A DNA stretch of 64,000 nt, from positions 5,959,816 to 6,023,815 of the forward strand of contig NZ_QFRX01000001.1 in NCBI RefSeq assembly GCF_003143935.1, written 5' to 3'. Numbering within the stretch: the stretch's first letter is position 1; each line of letters opens with the position of its first letter. Position numbers and translations under genes: made by a program. Under the pieces are notes generated by a model. It saw only the letters and a list, made by a program, of their open reading frames with translations. It was not told the origin of the DNA and ran no database searches. Positions 15,980-24,647 of the stretch are shown here, piece after piece. This DNA is from Streptomyces sp. Act143. Lineage in GTDB: Bacteria > Actinomycetota > Actinomycetes > Streptomycetales > Streptomycetaceae.

Positions 15980-16446
15980 CGGGCATGAGAGACCTCCTCC
16001 ACACCTGGGTGTCCTCCCGCCGGGCCGCGATGGACGACCGCGGCTCGGGCGCCGGCGCGGTCATCATCTTCGCGCTCGTCTTCCTCTCGCTCTCCGCCTT
16101 CGTGATCGACGGCGGCCTGTCCATCAGCAAGCGCGAACGCGCCGCCGACATCGCCGAACAGGCCGCTCGTTACGCCGCCCAGGACATCGACCTCGAATCC
16201 CTCTACGACGACGAGAACGGCCCCGCCCCGATCAACTTCGGGAACTGCGACGCCCGCGTGAAGGCGTTCGCCCGCGAGATGGACATGTCCGGCGCGGACA
16301 TCGCCGCGACCCACTGCGTGGCGGCGGACGCCGAACAGGTCGAGGTCGAGGTGCAGTTGACGTACTCGCCGGTGTTCACGGGGATGTTCTACGGCGGGGA
16401 TGTCGTCGTGCACGGCCAGGCGGTCGCGGAGAACGAGGTCGGCTGA
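15976..16446 (+). CDS. TadG-like pilus-assembly protein
   Basis: The 156-residue protein begins with a short cytoplasmic tip and a helix (GSGAGAVIIFALVFLSLSAFVIDGG). The following segment, RERAADIAEQAARYAAQDID, is typical of the Tad_G/pilus-assembly TadE/G-like domain. It has no Glu at +5 and so is probably not processed as a pilin. GTG 15976 has GGAGG 5 bases upstream and overlaps the previous stop. Two Cys flank the central region. Last gene of the Tad operon, followed by a hairpin. Confidence 0.8.
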   Translation: MTGMRDLLHTWVSSRRAAMDDRGSGAGAVIIFALVFLSLSAFVIDGGLSISKRERAADIAEQAARYAAQDIDLESLYDDENGPAPINFGNCDARVKAFAREMDMSGADIAATHCVAADAEQVEVEVQLTYSPVFTGMFYGGDVVVHGQAVAENEVG

Positions 16447-16448
16447 GA

Positions 16449-16474
16449 CCGGCCGGGGCTGTGGCCCGGGCCGG
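16449..16474. terminator. Hairpin between convergent genes (end of Tad operon)
   Basis: An 11-bp arm CCGGCCGGGGC (16449-16459) pairs with GCCCGGGCCGG (16464-16474) across a TGTG loop with one mismatch. It sits between the TadG-like stop (16446) and the stop of the convergent WXG100-like gene (16479), so it can serve both directions. Confidence 0.6.
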
Positions 16475-16478
16475 CCGC

Positions 16479-16814
16479 CTACTTCTCCTTCTTCGGCCGC
16501 TTGTCCTCGGTCTTCATCTTGTCGTTGACCTGCTTGGCCAGCTCGTCGTCGAGCTTCTTGAACTCACGGACGACGGCGTCCGACATCTTCGCCAGCGCGT
16601 CGAGCTGCTGCGTGATGTCCTCGCGCCCGTCCTCCCAGTTGGACTCGAAGTCGTCGAGGGCGTCGTTGACGCTGCCGTCGCCGATGTCGTCCTTGTACTG
16701 TTCGAAAAGCTTCTTGGTGTGGTTGAGGCGGGTCTTGATCGACCGCAGCCGGCGTCCGTAGTCCTCCAGCTCGCTCAGTGGGAGCGAGAGGTCGCTCTTG
16801 CCGTTCTGTCCCAT
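16479..16814 (-). CDS. WXG100-like small helical protein
   Basis: The 111-residue product is all-helical and highly charged, with a central FESNWEDGRED turn replacing the WXG motif between two long helices, in the manner of ESAT-6/WXG100-like proteins that travel through type VII secretion. ATG 16814 is chosen, with GGGGAC upstream. It is divergent from the next gene and lies 1.35 kb upstream of a large RHS toxin, whose N-terminal helical domain could be its partner. The basic C-terminal tail ends KRPKKEK. Confidence 0.65.
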   Translation of the reverse strand: MGQNGKSDLSLPLSELEDYGRRLRSIKTRLNHTKKLFEQYKDDIGDGSVNDALDDFESNWEDGREDITQQLDALAKMSDAVVREFKKLDDELAKQVNDKMKTEDKRPKKEK

Positions 16815-16938
16815 GTCCCCGTCCCCGTCCCCCGGTCCCGATCTCGTAGTCTGACGTGCACGGTACAACGCAACGGTTGCAGCGAGCGATCGGGCAAACG
16901 GATGCGGAGCAGAACGCAGAACGGGGAAGGTCGACGTC

Positions 16939-17586
16939 ATGGCCCGCTACATGGAGGCGCTCACGGTCGAGCGCGGGGGTTTCCGGATCAAGGTCCCCGA
17001 GTCGTGGTGGGAGTTCGACGTACGTCCGGAGTCCCGGGACGACTCGATCCGCCGCATGGTGAACGACCGCATCGCCCAGCGCCCGGAACTGGCCCAGTAC
17101 AAGGACGTCTACAACGACTTCCTCCGCAAGGCGGCGGCCGACGCCTGGAAGTCGGGCGCCCTCTACTGCGGCTGCATGGCGGAGAACTTCGGCGGCGACA
17201 CCCCGATCACGGGATCGGTGACGGTGTCGATGGTCGGCGGCCGCAACGAACGCGGCGAGCCCCTCTCCACCGACCCCTCCGTCATCGCGAGCCAACTCGC
17301 CGTGAAGGAGGCGAAGAAGGAAGGCGACTCCTGGCGCAAGGTGACGACCGTCGACATCCCCGGAGTCGGCCCGGCGGCACGCACCTACGGCATCGAGGAC
17401 ATCGTCGTACCGGGTGACGCGCTGAACCGCACGATCCGTGCGGTGCTGATGCAGACGTACATCCCGGTGCCGGGGCAGGAGGGCAAGGTCGCCCTGGTGG
17501 GCGGCAGCAGCCAGGTCCTGGACCTGGCGGACTCCTTCTTCGACATCTTCGACGCGATCACGTCGACGTTCCGGTTCACAGGGTGA
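16939..17586 (+). CDS. Conserved-type protein of unknown function in toxin locus
   Basis: A 215-residue soluble protein without signal peptide or membrane helix. It opens with a beta-rich segment (FRIKVPESWWEFDV), then a helix pair, then a central CGCMAENFGG motif with two Cys and a beta-rich C-terminal half ending in DSFFDIFDAITSTFRF. I do not recognise a family. It is divergent from a WXG100-like gene and followed after 4 bases by another unassigned gene leading to the RHS toxin, so a chaperone or adaptor role in toxin delivery is possible but unproven. Confidence 0.65.
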   Translation: MARYMEALTVERGGFRIKVPESWWEFDVRPESRDDSIRRMVNDRIAQRPELAQYKDVYNDFLRKAAADAWKSGALYCGCMAENFGGDTPITGSVTVSMVGGRNERGEPLSTDPSVIASQLAVKEAKKEGDSWRKVTTVDIPGVGPAARTYGIEDIVVPGDALNRTIRAVLMQTYIPVPGQEGKVALVGGSSQVLDLADSFFDIFDAITSTFRFTG

Positions 17587-17590
17587 CGGC

Positions 17591-18082
17591 TTGACGAGCG
17601 GTGGGGCCGGCGCGACGCCTGAGCACAACTGGAAGACCGGTGAGGGTGTGTCGGGCATCGACGACCCCGCCGAGGTCGATGCCGCGTTCGAGCGTGGGGA
17701 GTGGCCCATGGGTACGGCGGTGATCGCCCTGGCCCTCCATTGCTCGTTGGAGGAGGCGTCGCCCCGGATCATCAGGGCGATGCAGTTGCCGGACCGCGAT
17801 CAGCGTGGCTTCGCGTATACGGCCGCGGGTGTCGCAGCCCGTCTCAACGGCGCGTTGACACCGGAGCTGTACGCCGCTTTGCGTGCGGAGGGACACAGGG
17901 GCTTCGCGGTGAATGCTGTCGACGACACGCTGGATTACGTCCCGTTCCGCGACCTGCCGTTGTGGTTCAAGTGGCGGAAGATCGCGTCAAGGGTGGCGGA
18001 CAAGGTGGAGACCTGGAGGCTGAACGTCACGTACGCGACGGAAAGCGCTTGGGAGATCATTTGCGAACGCCGAGCTGGCTGA
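17591..18082 (+). CDS. Unassigned protein upstream of RHS toxin
   Basis: The 163-residue protein starts at TTG 17591 (GGGTGACGGC upstream), only 4 bases after the previous stop. It is helix-rich, with alternating LALHCSLEEASPRIIRAMQL and GFAYTAAGVAARLNGALT segments that look like paired helical repeats, and a basic C-terminal end. It may be an immunity or adaptor protein of the toxin locus. No family assigned. Confidence 0.6.
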   Translation: MTSGGAGATPEHNWKTGEGVSGIDDPAEVDAAFERGEWPMGTAVIALALHCSLEEASPRIIRAMQLPDRDQRGFAYTAAGVAARLNGALTPELYAALRAEGHRGFAVNAVDDTLDYVPFRDLPLWFKWRKIASRVADKVETWRLNVTYATESAWEIICERRAG

Positions 18083-18166
18083 GCTTCGCATCGAACGACC
18101 GTTCCCTGTAAGTTCGCGTGTGCACAGAGCTGTTGTTGACGATGCGTGCGTGACGGGGGTTGCGGT

Positions 18167-21100
18167 ATGGCGGGGCATCGGCCCACGGACTGGCATGTCC
18201 TGGATCTGGAGAAGGATCCGACGCCGGGGGATCCGGACCGGATCAAGCTGCTGGCCAAGACGCTGCACGACTTCGCCGACGATGTCTCCGACGCGCTGCG
18301 CCTGGTCAATGGCATGGCGGGTGAGGACACCCTGCTGGAGTGGGCGGGCAAGTCGGCGGAGGTCTTCAAGGACGAGTTCGGGGATGTCCCGAAGAACCTG
18401 AAGAAGCTGAAGAAGTCCTACGACTTGTGCGGGGACGCGCTCGCCGACTTCTGGCCGAAGCTGGAGCGCGCCCAGGCCCTGGCCGACCGGGCGCTGGCCA
18501 AGGGCCGGGAGGCGCAGAGCGATCTGTCCTCGGCCAACTCCCGTCTTGCCTCCGCTGATTCGTGGGTGACGCGGGCGAACAAGGAAGCCGACAAGTACAA
18601 GGACGACCCCACCGGCAGCAAGTCCGGCGGAGACAAGCCCGACGAGGGCAAGGTCCGGGCCGCCACGCGGGACGCCCAGCATGCCAAGTCCGCGCAGACC
18701 AGCGCCCAGACGGACGTCAACAACGCCGAGGGTGCGCTGGCCGCGGCGAAGAAGATGGCCGAGGACGCGCGCAAGATGCGTGAGGAGGCCGCGCACACCG
18801 CGAAGACGAAGATCGACGAGGCGTCCGATGCCGGTATTCAGAACCGGTCGTGGTGGGAGGAGGTCGGCGACTGGTTCACGGACAACTGGGACAACATCGT
18901 CGCCGTCTGCAAGATCGTCGTGGCGGTGGTCGGTGTCATCGCGATGATCATCGGTGGGCCGATCCTGGCCGCGATCGTCGTTGTGGCCGCGCTCGTCGTG
19001 CTCGCCGACACGCTCTACAAATACTCCAAGGGCCAAGCCTCCCTATGGGACGTAGCGTTCGCCGCGATGGACTGCATACCCGGCGGCAAGGGCATCACGA
19101 GTCTCGGCAAGCTGGCCAAGGGCATGAAGTCGCTGGGCAAGGGCGGCCTCAAGGCCATGGTCAAGGGACTGGGCAAGAACGGTCTGCGCAAGGGAGCCGA
19201 CGACGCCATCGGGAAGGGCAAGCCACCGAAGGGCCGCTGCAAGAACGGCGATCCCGTCGACATGGTGTCCGGTGAAATGCTGATGACCGCGACCGATGTC
19301 CTGCTTCCCGGGGTCCTGAGGCTCGGCGTCGCCCGCACACACCTGTCGACGTATCGCTGGGGTCGCTGGTTCGGTTCCTCGTGGACCTCCACGCTGGACC
19401 AACGACTGGAGCTCGACGACGAGGGGGTCCTGTTCGCCACAGAGGACGGCATGATCCTGGTCTATCCCGTCCCTGAGGACGACGGCGAGGTCATGCCGCT
19501 GGAGGGGCCGCGGTGGCCCTTGTCCTGGGACGGCCGACGCCCCGGCGGTATGCGAGTCACGGATCCGATGTCCGGTATCACCCGCTGTTTCGCTCCGGTG
19601 GAGACTCCGGCACACGATGTCACGTTCACCATGCCCCTCCAATCGCTGACGGACCGCAATGGCAACCGGGTCGACTTCGAGTACGGAGCGGATGGCAGGC
19701 CACTCTCTCTGCGTCACTCTGGCGGCTACCACGTGGCCGTCGACTCCGCCGACGACAAGGTGACGGGGCTGCGTCTGGTCGACTCCGGCGGTGAGTCGAC
19801 GGACCTGGTGCGATACGGCTACGAGGGCGGCCGGCTCACCGAGATCATCAACTCCACAGACCTGCCGTACCGGTTCACGTACGACATCGACGACCGCATC
19901 ACCTCATGGACCGACCGCACGGGCTCCTGGTATCGATTCGCCTACGACGAGGCTCACCGCGTCATACGAGGTGAAGGTGTCGACTCCATCCTGAACTGCA
20001 CCATCTCCTACGACACGGAGAGCCGCACTACCCGTTACACGGATTCGCTCGGCCGCACCACGACGTACCACTACAACGACAGGCTGCAGCTTGTCTCGTC
20101 CACGAACGCACTCGGACAGTCGTTGACGAACGAGTGGGACCGCCACGACCGACTCCTCGCCCAGACCGACGCACTGGGCCGGACCACCCGTTATGGCTAC
20201 GACGCCGTCGGCAACCTCACCACGGTCATCCGTCCCGACGGCGCGGTCTCCGAGGCCGAGTACGACGAACAGCACCAGTTGGTGCGGGCGGTCAGGCCGA
20301 GCGGAGCGATATGGCGATACTCCTACGACCGCTTCGGCAACCACATCTCCTCCCTCGGTCCCTCCGGTACCGAGACGCGCTACGAGTACGACCGGACCGG
20401 CGGCCTCGTCGCCGTGACGGACGCCGCTGGGCGCACCAGCCGGGCTCGGTGTGACGCCGCGGGGTTGCCGATCGAGTTCGCCGACGCACGGGGCGCCGTG
20501 AGCCGCATCGAGCGTGACGCCTTCGGCCGGATCAGCAGCTACACGGATGCGTCGGGGCGAGTCACGCGTCTGCGTACGAATGTCGAGGGAAGGACGGTGT
20601 GGCGTCAGGCACCCGACGGAACCGAGGAATCCTGGACCTGGGACGCCGAAGGGCACCTGCTGTCCCAGACCGATGGCCTGGGGCGCACCACCACGTTCGA
20701 GGTCGCTCCCTTCGGGAGGGTGACGACTCGCAGGCTCGCCGACGGCACCAGCCACTCCTTTGCCTACGACACCGAGCTCAACCTGGTTCGGGTGACCGCC
20801 CCCCAGGGCAACACATGGGAGTACGACTACGACGAAGCCAACCGCCTCGTGTCCGAGACCGACTTCGGCGGACGCACCCTCGGCTATGAGCTGAACGCCA
20901 TGGGCGAGCTCCTGTCACGCGTCAACGGTGCAGGCGAGACGGTCGTGTTCCTCAGGGACGTTCTGGGGCGCACGGTCGAGACGCAGTACGACGGTGTCTC
21001 CGCCCATTACACCTACGACACGGCAGGACACCTGATCCGGGAAGACTGTCCGGACGTCACCGTCGAGCGCGCCTACAGCCCGGATGGCCTGCTCCTCGCG

Positions 21101-22798
21101 GAGAGCGTCAACGGCAGGACGACGACGTTCGAGTACGACGCGCTCGGGCGACGGGTCGCGCGGCGTACCCCCACGGGGATCGAGTCGACGTGGACGTACG
21201 ACGACATGGGGCGGCCCCTGGCGCTTGAGTCGGACGGCCGCCGTATCGGATTCAGTTTCGGCGATCAGGACCGTGAGACGGCCCGCCGGCTGCCGGGCGG
21301 TGTCATCCTCGACCAGTCCTGGGACGACGCGGGCAGACTCTCCGTCCAGCGGCTGGTCCGTGCCGGGGCCCTCGACGCGGACGAGGCCCTGCTCCAGCAG
21401 CGCACCTACACATATCGGCCGGACGGAGTACCGACTGCGGTCGAGGAACTCAGCGGTGCGACCCGCAGCTATGCCCTCGACCTGGCAGGCCGGGTCACTG
21501 CCGTGGACGCACGCGGATGGCACGAGAGCTACCAGTACGACGAGCTGGGCAACGTGACGCGAGCATCGACTCCCGTCGCCGACGACGAGGACACGTACCG
21601 GACGTTCACCGGAACGCGGATCCGGCGGAGCGGGCGCACCCATTACGAACGAGATGGCGAGGGGCGCGTCGTACGCACTGTCCAGCGGCTGCTCAACGGG
21701 CAGCGACGGGTGCGGACGTACACCTGGAACAGCCGTAGTCAGCTGATCGGGGCGACGACCCCGGACGGGCACCGGTGGACGTACCTCTACGACCCCGCCG
21801 GCCGCCGCGTGGCGAAGCGGCGGATGGGCGAGGACGACGGTGTCGCGGAGGAGATCCTCTTCTCCTGGGACGGTACGCGTCTGGCTGAGCAGGTGACTCC
21901 TGACGGCCGTGCCATGACGTGGGACTACATCCCGGGCAGCCATCACCCGGTCGCCCAGCTCGACCGGGTCGCGGTGGACACGAAGGCACGGTTCCAGGCC
22001 ATCGTCGCCGACCTTTCCGGTGCACCGGCCGAACTGGTCTCCGAGGAGGGCGAGGTGGTGTGGCAACGACGCACCACGCTGTGGGGGAGTCTTCTCCCCG
22101 GTCACGGGGCGCGAGCCGACGATGGCGACGTCGTCTGCCCACTGAGCTTTCCCGGACAGTACGCCGACGACGAGACCGGCTGGCACTACAACTTCATGCG
22201 GCACTACGACCCGCTCACCGGGCAGTACGTCAGCCCTGACCCGCTCGGGCTCGCGCCTGCCACGAACGACAGTGCCTATGTCCCCAACCCGTACCGGTGG
22301 AGCGACCCGCTCGGCCTGTGGTGGCAGGACCCGAACAACAACAACCGGTTCGCACGGGATCCGAGTCTGCCCGAGGGGGACCGGGAGTACACGCGGGAGA
22401 ACCAGTACCCGTCTGGCTACCGCCAGTCCACCCATGACTACATGGTCGAGAACTACACGGACGAGGGGCAGGCGCTCGGCGGTGTGCCGCGCGACGACAA
22501 CGGCCAGCGCATTCCACGGGACCAGTTGACGTGGCGCAACGGCAACGACCAGGTGATCTGGGATCCCCGGGCGGAGAATCCCAGGCCCTTCAACCGTACG
22601 GTGACCTATGAACACCTCGACCCCGTGGTCAAGCACTGGAATCGAGAGGGCCGCTTCAGCGACCGTGCCACCCGAAACGACTTCTACAACAACACGGACC
22701 ACCTCGAACCGATGGAATGGCGGGAGAACTCGAGGGGCGGCGGACGTATGACCGACACGTACATCCAAGAGGTCGGGGACGGGTACTCATGCGACTGA
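18167..22798 (+). CDS. RHS-repeat polymorphic toxin with HNH/ENDO VII-like C-terminal nuclease tip
   Basis: The 1543-residue protein starts at ATG 18167 with GGGGGT upstream. An N-terminal coiled-coil domain (about 20-240) resembles type VII-exported helical domains. A hydrophobic segment (about 243-275) precedes a DUF6531-like entry (GDPVDMVSGEM, about 361), many YD repeats of the RHS shell (about 495-1320) and the core end motif GQYVSPDPLGL (about 1350), after which RHS proteins release their tip. The last 180 residues carry TYEHLDPVVKHWNREG, RNDFYNNTDHLEPM and ENSRGGG, a His/Asn arrangement I associate with HNH/ENDO VII (GH-E-like) nucleases; the exact subfamily is uncertain. The gene next door probably encodes immunity. 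Confidence 0.85.
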   Translation: MAGHRPTDWHVLDLEKDPTPGDPDRIKLLAKTLHDFADDVSDALRLVNGMAGEDTLLEWAGKSAEVFKDEFGDVPKNLKKLKKSYDLCGDALADFWPKLERAQALADRALAKGREAQSDLSSANSRLASADSWVTRANKEADKYKDDPTGSKSGGDKPDEGKVRAATRDAQHAKSAQTSAQTDVNNAEGALAAAKKMAEDARKMREEAAHTAKTKIDEASDAGIQNRSWWEEVGDWFTDNWDNIVAVCKIVVAVVGVIAMIIGGPILAAIVVVAALVVLADTLYKYSKGQASLWDVAFAAMDCIPGGKGITSLGKLAKGMKSLGKGGLKAMVKGLGKNGLRKGADDAIGKGKPPKGRCKNGDPVDMVSGEMLMTATDVLLPGVLRLGVARTHLSTYRWGRWFGSSWTSTLDQRLELDDEGVLFATEDGMILVYPVPEDDGEVMPLEGPRWPLSWDGRRPGGMRVTDPMSGITRCFAPVETPAHDVTFTMPLQSLTDRNGNRVDFEYGADGRPLSLRHSGGYHVAVDSADDKVTGLRLVDSGGESTDLVRYGYEGGRLTEIINSTDLPYRFTYDIDDRITSWTDRTGSWYRFAYDEAHRVIRGEGVDSILNCTISYDTESRTTRYTDSLGRTTTYHYNDRLQLVSSTNALGQSLTNEWDRHDRLLAQTDALGRTTRYGYDAVGNLTTVIRPDGAVSEAEYDEQHQLVRAVRPSGAIWRYSYDRFGNHISSLGPSGTETRYEYDRTGGLVAVTDAAGRTSRARCDAAGLPIEFADARGAVSRIERDAFGRISSYTDASGRVTRLRTNVEGRTVWRQAPDGTEESWTWDAEGHLLSQTDGLGRTTTFEVAPFGRVTTRRLADGTSHSFAYDTELNLVRVTAPQGNTWEYDYDEANRLVSETDFGGRTLGYELNAMGELLSRVNGAGETVVFLRDVLGRTVETQYDGVSAHYTYDTAGHLIREDCPDVTVERAYSPDGLLLAESVNGRTTTFEYDALGRRVARRTPTGIESTWTYDDMGRPLALESDGRRIGFSFGDQDRETARRLPGGVILDQSWDDAGRLSVQRLVRAGALDADEALLQQRTYTYRPDGVPTAVEELSGATRSYALDLAGRVTAVDARGWHESYQYDELGNVTRASTPVADDEDTYRTFTGTRIRRSGRTHYERDGEGRVVRTVQRLLNGQRRVRTYTWNSRSQLIGATTPDGHRWTYLYDPAGRRVAKRRMGEDDGVAEEILFSWDGTRLAEQVTPDGRAMTWDYIPGSHHPVAQLDRVAVDTKARFQAIVADLSGAPAELVSEEGEVVWQRRTTLWGSLLPGHGARADDGDVVCPLSFPGQYADDETGWHYNFMRHYDPLTGQYVSPDPLGLAPATNDSAYVPNPYRWSDPLGLWWQDPNNNNRFARDPSLPEGDREYTRENQYPSGYRQSTHDYMVENYTDEGQALGGVPRDDNGQRIPRDQLTWRNGNDQVIWDPRAENPRPFNRTVTYEHLDPVVKHWNREGRFSDRATRNDFYNNTDHLEPMEWRENSRGGGRMTDTYIQEVGDGYSCD

Positions 22799-22811
22799 TC
22801 ATGGAGGAGTC

Positions 22812-23555
22812 TTGGACATCCGTTCCGTAGTCACGGAATTCCGCAACGTCACGCCGCTGGAGGGTCTGACCGACGCCTGGAGCTGGTCGCCCACACCGCG
22901 GGTCACGTTCGCGGGGGCACTGTCAGCCGACGGGAAGCGACTGCTGCAGTTGAGTGGCCGCAATTCCTATGACCGGGAACTGGCCACGGCCACGCTGCTG
23001 TTCGCGCGTGAACACGAGGACGAGATCTTCGTCCGCAATCCCTTTCTCGGCGCGCTCGAAGGCTTCGAACCACCCGCCGGGCGGTCCTTCGACGCGGTCG
23101 TCGGCATCGCACCCGAGGTGCACGAGTTCTACCGGGTGGAGAAGCCGGAGCTGACTGCGCACGTCCGGCTGGCCTTCCCGGCGTACTCCTGCGAGTTCTC
23201 CGGCGCCGAGACGCTCGAAGAGGCCATCACGCGTTACCGCATGCTCCGCCTCAACAACCTCGACCGCGGGCCACTGCCCTTCCTGAAGATGCGGTACGCC
23301 AATACCCGCACCCGCGGTCGCAGCACGAACCCGGGCCGCGGCCTCACCGAGCCCCAACGGCTGGAGGAGGAGCTCCGCGAGATGGAAGGCGGAGCGGGGA
23401 GCATCGTCGAGTTCGAAAACCGGCACGGCCACGTCTGGCGCGTCATGTGGGACGGGGTGTGGCTCGTCGCGGAGTGGGACACGCAGGACGGGGTGCCGCG
23501 CGAGATCGGGATCGAGGAACTCGTCGACTTCGCCCTGGCCCGGCTGCGGGACTGA
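22812..23555 (+). CDS. Probable immunity protein for the RHS toxin
   Basis: The 247-residue acidic, soluble protein follows the toxin stop by 13 bases. The start is TTG 22812 with a strong GGAGGAG (22803-22809) unusually close, 2 bases away; the ATG at 22801 leads to an immediate stop. No catalytic motif or signal peptide is visible. A positively charged loop (RTRGRSTNPGRG) sits in the middle and a SUKH-like acidic C-terminal end (IGIEELVDFALARL) closes it. Immunity to the adjacent nuclease is inferred from position and size. Confidence 0.65.
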   Translation: MDIRSVVTEFRNVTPLEGLTDAWSWSPTPRVTFAGALSADGKRLLQLSGRNSYDRELATATLLFAREHEDEIFVRNPFLGALEGFEPPAGRSFDAVVGIAPEVHEFYRVEKPELTAHVRLAFPAYSCEFSGAETLEEAITRYRMLRLNNLDRGPLPFLKMRYANTRTRGRSTNPGRGLTEPQRLEEELREMEGGAGSIVEFENRHGHVWRVMWDGVWLVAEWDTQDGVPREIGIEELVDFALARLRD

Positions 23556-23834
23556 GGGCCGCCTGTTCTGTCTCTCCGTGATCCGCACCACCACCGAAGA
23601 GGCGTCAGCGAGAACAAGCAGTGCTCCGGCAGTCCAGGCCACGAACACCGGCATCACCGGTCCGGTGCGAGGCGGCTTCCTTCCGCGATCGCGGTGGCAT
23701 GAGGAAGGCGGCGACGGCGGTCGGCGCTGGGTGTACCGCGGCAATGACCAGACCGGTGGCGCGACCGGCGGCGGCTCGGGCTCGACGGCCGCCGCCGGTC
23801 CCGTTCCTGGAGACCGCCGTGGGGTGAGGTTCGT
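23556..23834. other. Unassigned 279-bp gap in toxin locus
   Basis: No frame in this gap shows convincing gene structure. Short coding-like stretches occur on both strands (for example RRWVYRGNDQTGG on the plus strand), compatible with a decayed cassette, but none can be identified. Confidence 0.35.
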
Positions 23835-24209
23835 GTGGTGGGTCCTCTTGAGCACAACCCCACGGTCAAGATCCAGGCCATGGGTGACGGCTTCGACGTC
23901 ATTGTGATTCTCCGGGACCAGGAGACGGTCAATGCCGTGGATGTCTCCGCCCCCGAAGACGAGGAATCGGACGTGCGGGTCCTGTGGCGGGGCAACGACG
24001 TCTTCCGGACCCCGGCGCGTGAGCTGCTGAAGATCTTCTCCGCCGCCGGCTACGAGATCGATGACTCCCATCCGGAGGAGCCGGTGGTGCGGGACCTGAC
24101 GATCGTCTTCAGCCGCGAGACCTCGCAGGAGGTACCGGTGGACCCGGAGGACGGCCTTCCCCTCTATTTCACGGCCGCCCTCGTCTCCCACGAGAACCCG
24201 GCCTTCTGA
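23835..24209 (+). CDS. Small protein of unknown function
   Basis: The 124-residue acidic protein begins at GTG 23835 (GTG 23838 is the alternative) behind GGGGTGAGG. It is rich in beta-strand-like segments (FDVIVILRD, VRDLTIVFSRE, LYFTAALVS) and has no signal peptide, membrane helix or recognised motif. It follows the RHS toxin-immunity pair and precedes the ribosomal operon. It may be another orphan immunity protein; this is only a positional guess. Confidence 0.55.
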   Translation: MVGPLEHNPTVKIQAMGDGFDVIVILRDQETVNAVDVSAPEDEESDVRVLWRGNDVFRTPARELLKIFSAAGYEIDDSHPEEPVVRDLTIVFSRETSQEVPVDPEDGLPLYFTAALVSHENPAF

Positions 24210-24647
24210 CGGCAGCGCGGTCCACCGGGCAGGTTCCGGTCCTGCGTGGCCGCTCGCGGCGAGCACCCGTGTTTGACCTGCGTCACTCCCGGGGTATTCT
24301 CTCCGGCTCGATTGGCGGACCCCCCACCCCATATGGCAGACTGTCCGAGTTGCTCGGTCGAGTGTTGATGCTGCGCGCCTCCCGCCGGGAGGACCGGAAG
24401 CGAGTCCCACAGTACTCGTCGCCCTAACTGCCACACGGCAGCGCTGGGGCGGACGTACGGGAATCTTTCGGGAAGCAAGGTGCGGCACCGACCAGGCGCC
24501 CGGTGATTCTCTTTCTCAGGCAAGGGATGTTCGAACAAGGGACATCTGTGTCAGCGAAAGCGCGACACGCCCGACCGCGTGGGTCGGAGCAGGGGTCAGG
24601 AACACCGGGTACCAGAGCGTTACGAGACAAAGGACTACTGAGTAGCC
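24210..24647 (+). other. Promoter region and long leader of the S10 operon
   Basis: This 438-bp gap has no gene. After the promoter at 24273-24300 a transcript would carry a leader of about 340 nt. Three hairpins are visible: CCTCCC-gcc-GGGAGG (24378-24392), CTGCC-acac-GGCAG (24428-24441) and CCGACC-gcgtg-GGTCGG (24571-24587). A structured leader is in keeping with feedback control known for S10 operons in other bacteria, but I cannot identify a specific binding site. Confidence 0.5.
24273..24300 (+). promoter_or_regulatory. Candidate vegetative promoter of the S10 operon
   Basis: TTGACC (24273-24278) and TATTCT (24295-24300) are separated by 16 bp and point to rpsJ, 347 bp downstream. The match to an HrdB-type promoter is good for the -35 and fair for the -10. 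Confidence 0.5.

Noticed and set aside
20915..22768. 617-codon minus-strand ORF inside the RHS gene
   Set aside because: Antisense to YD repeats; repetitive valine/arginine composition reflects the repeat on the other strand.
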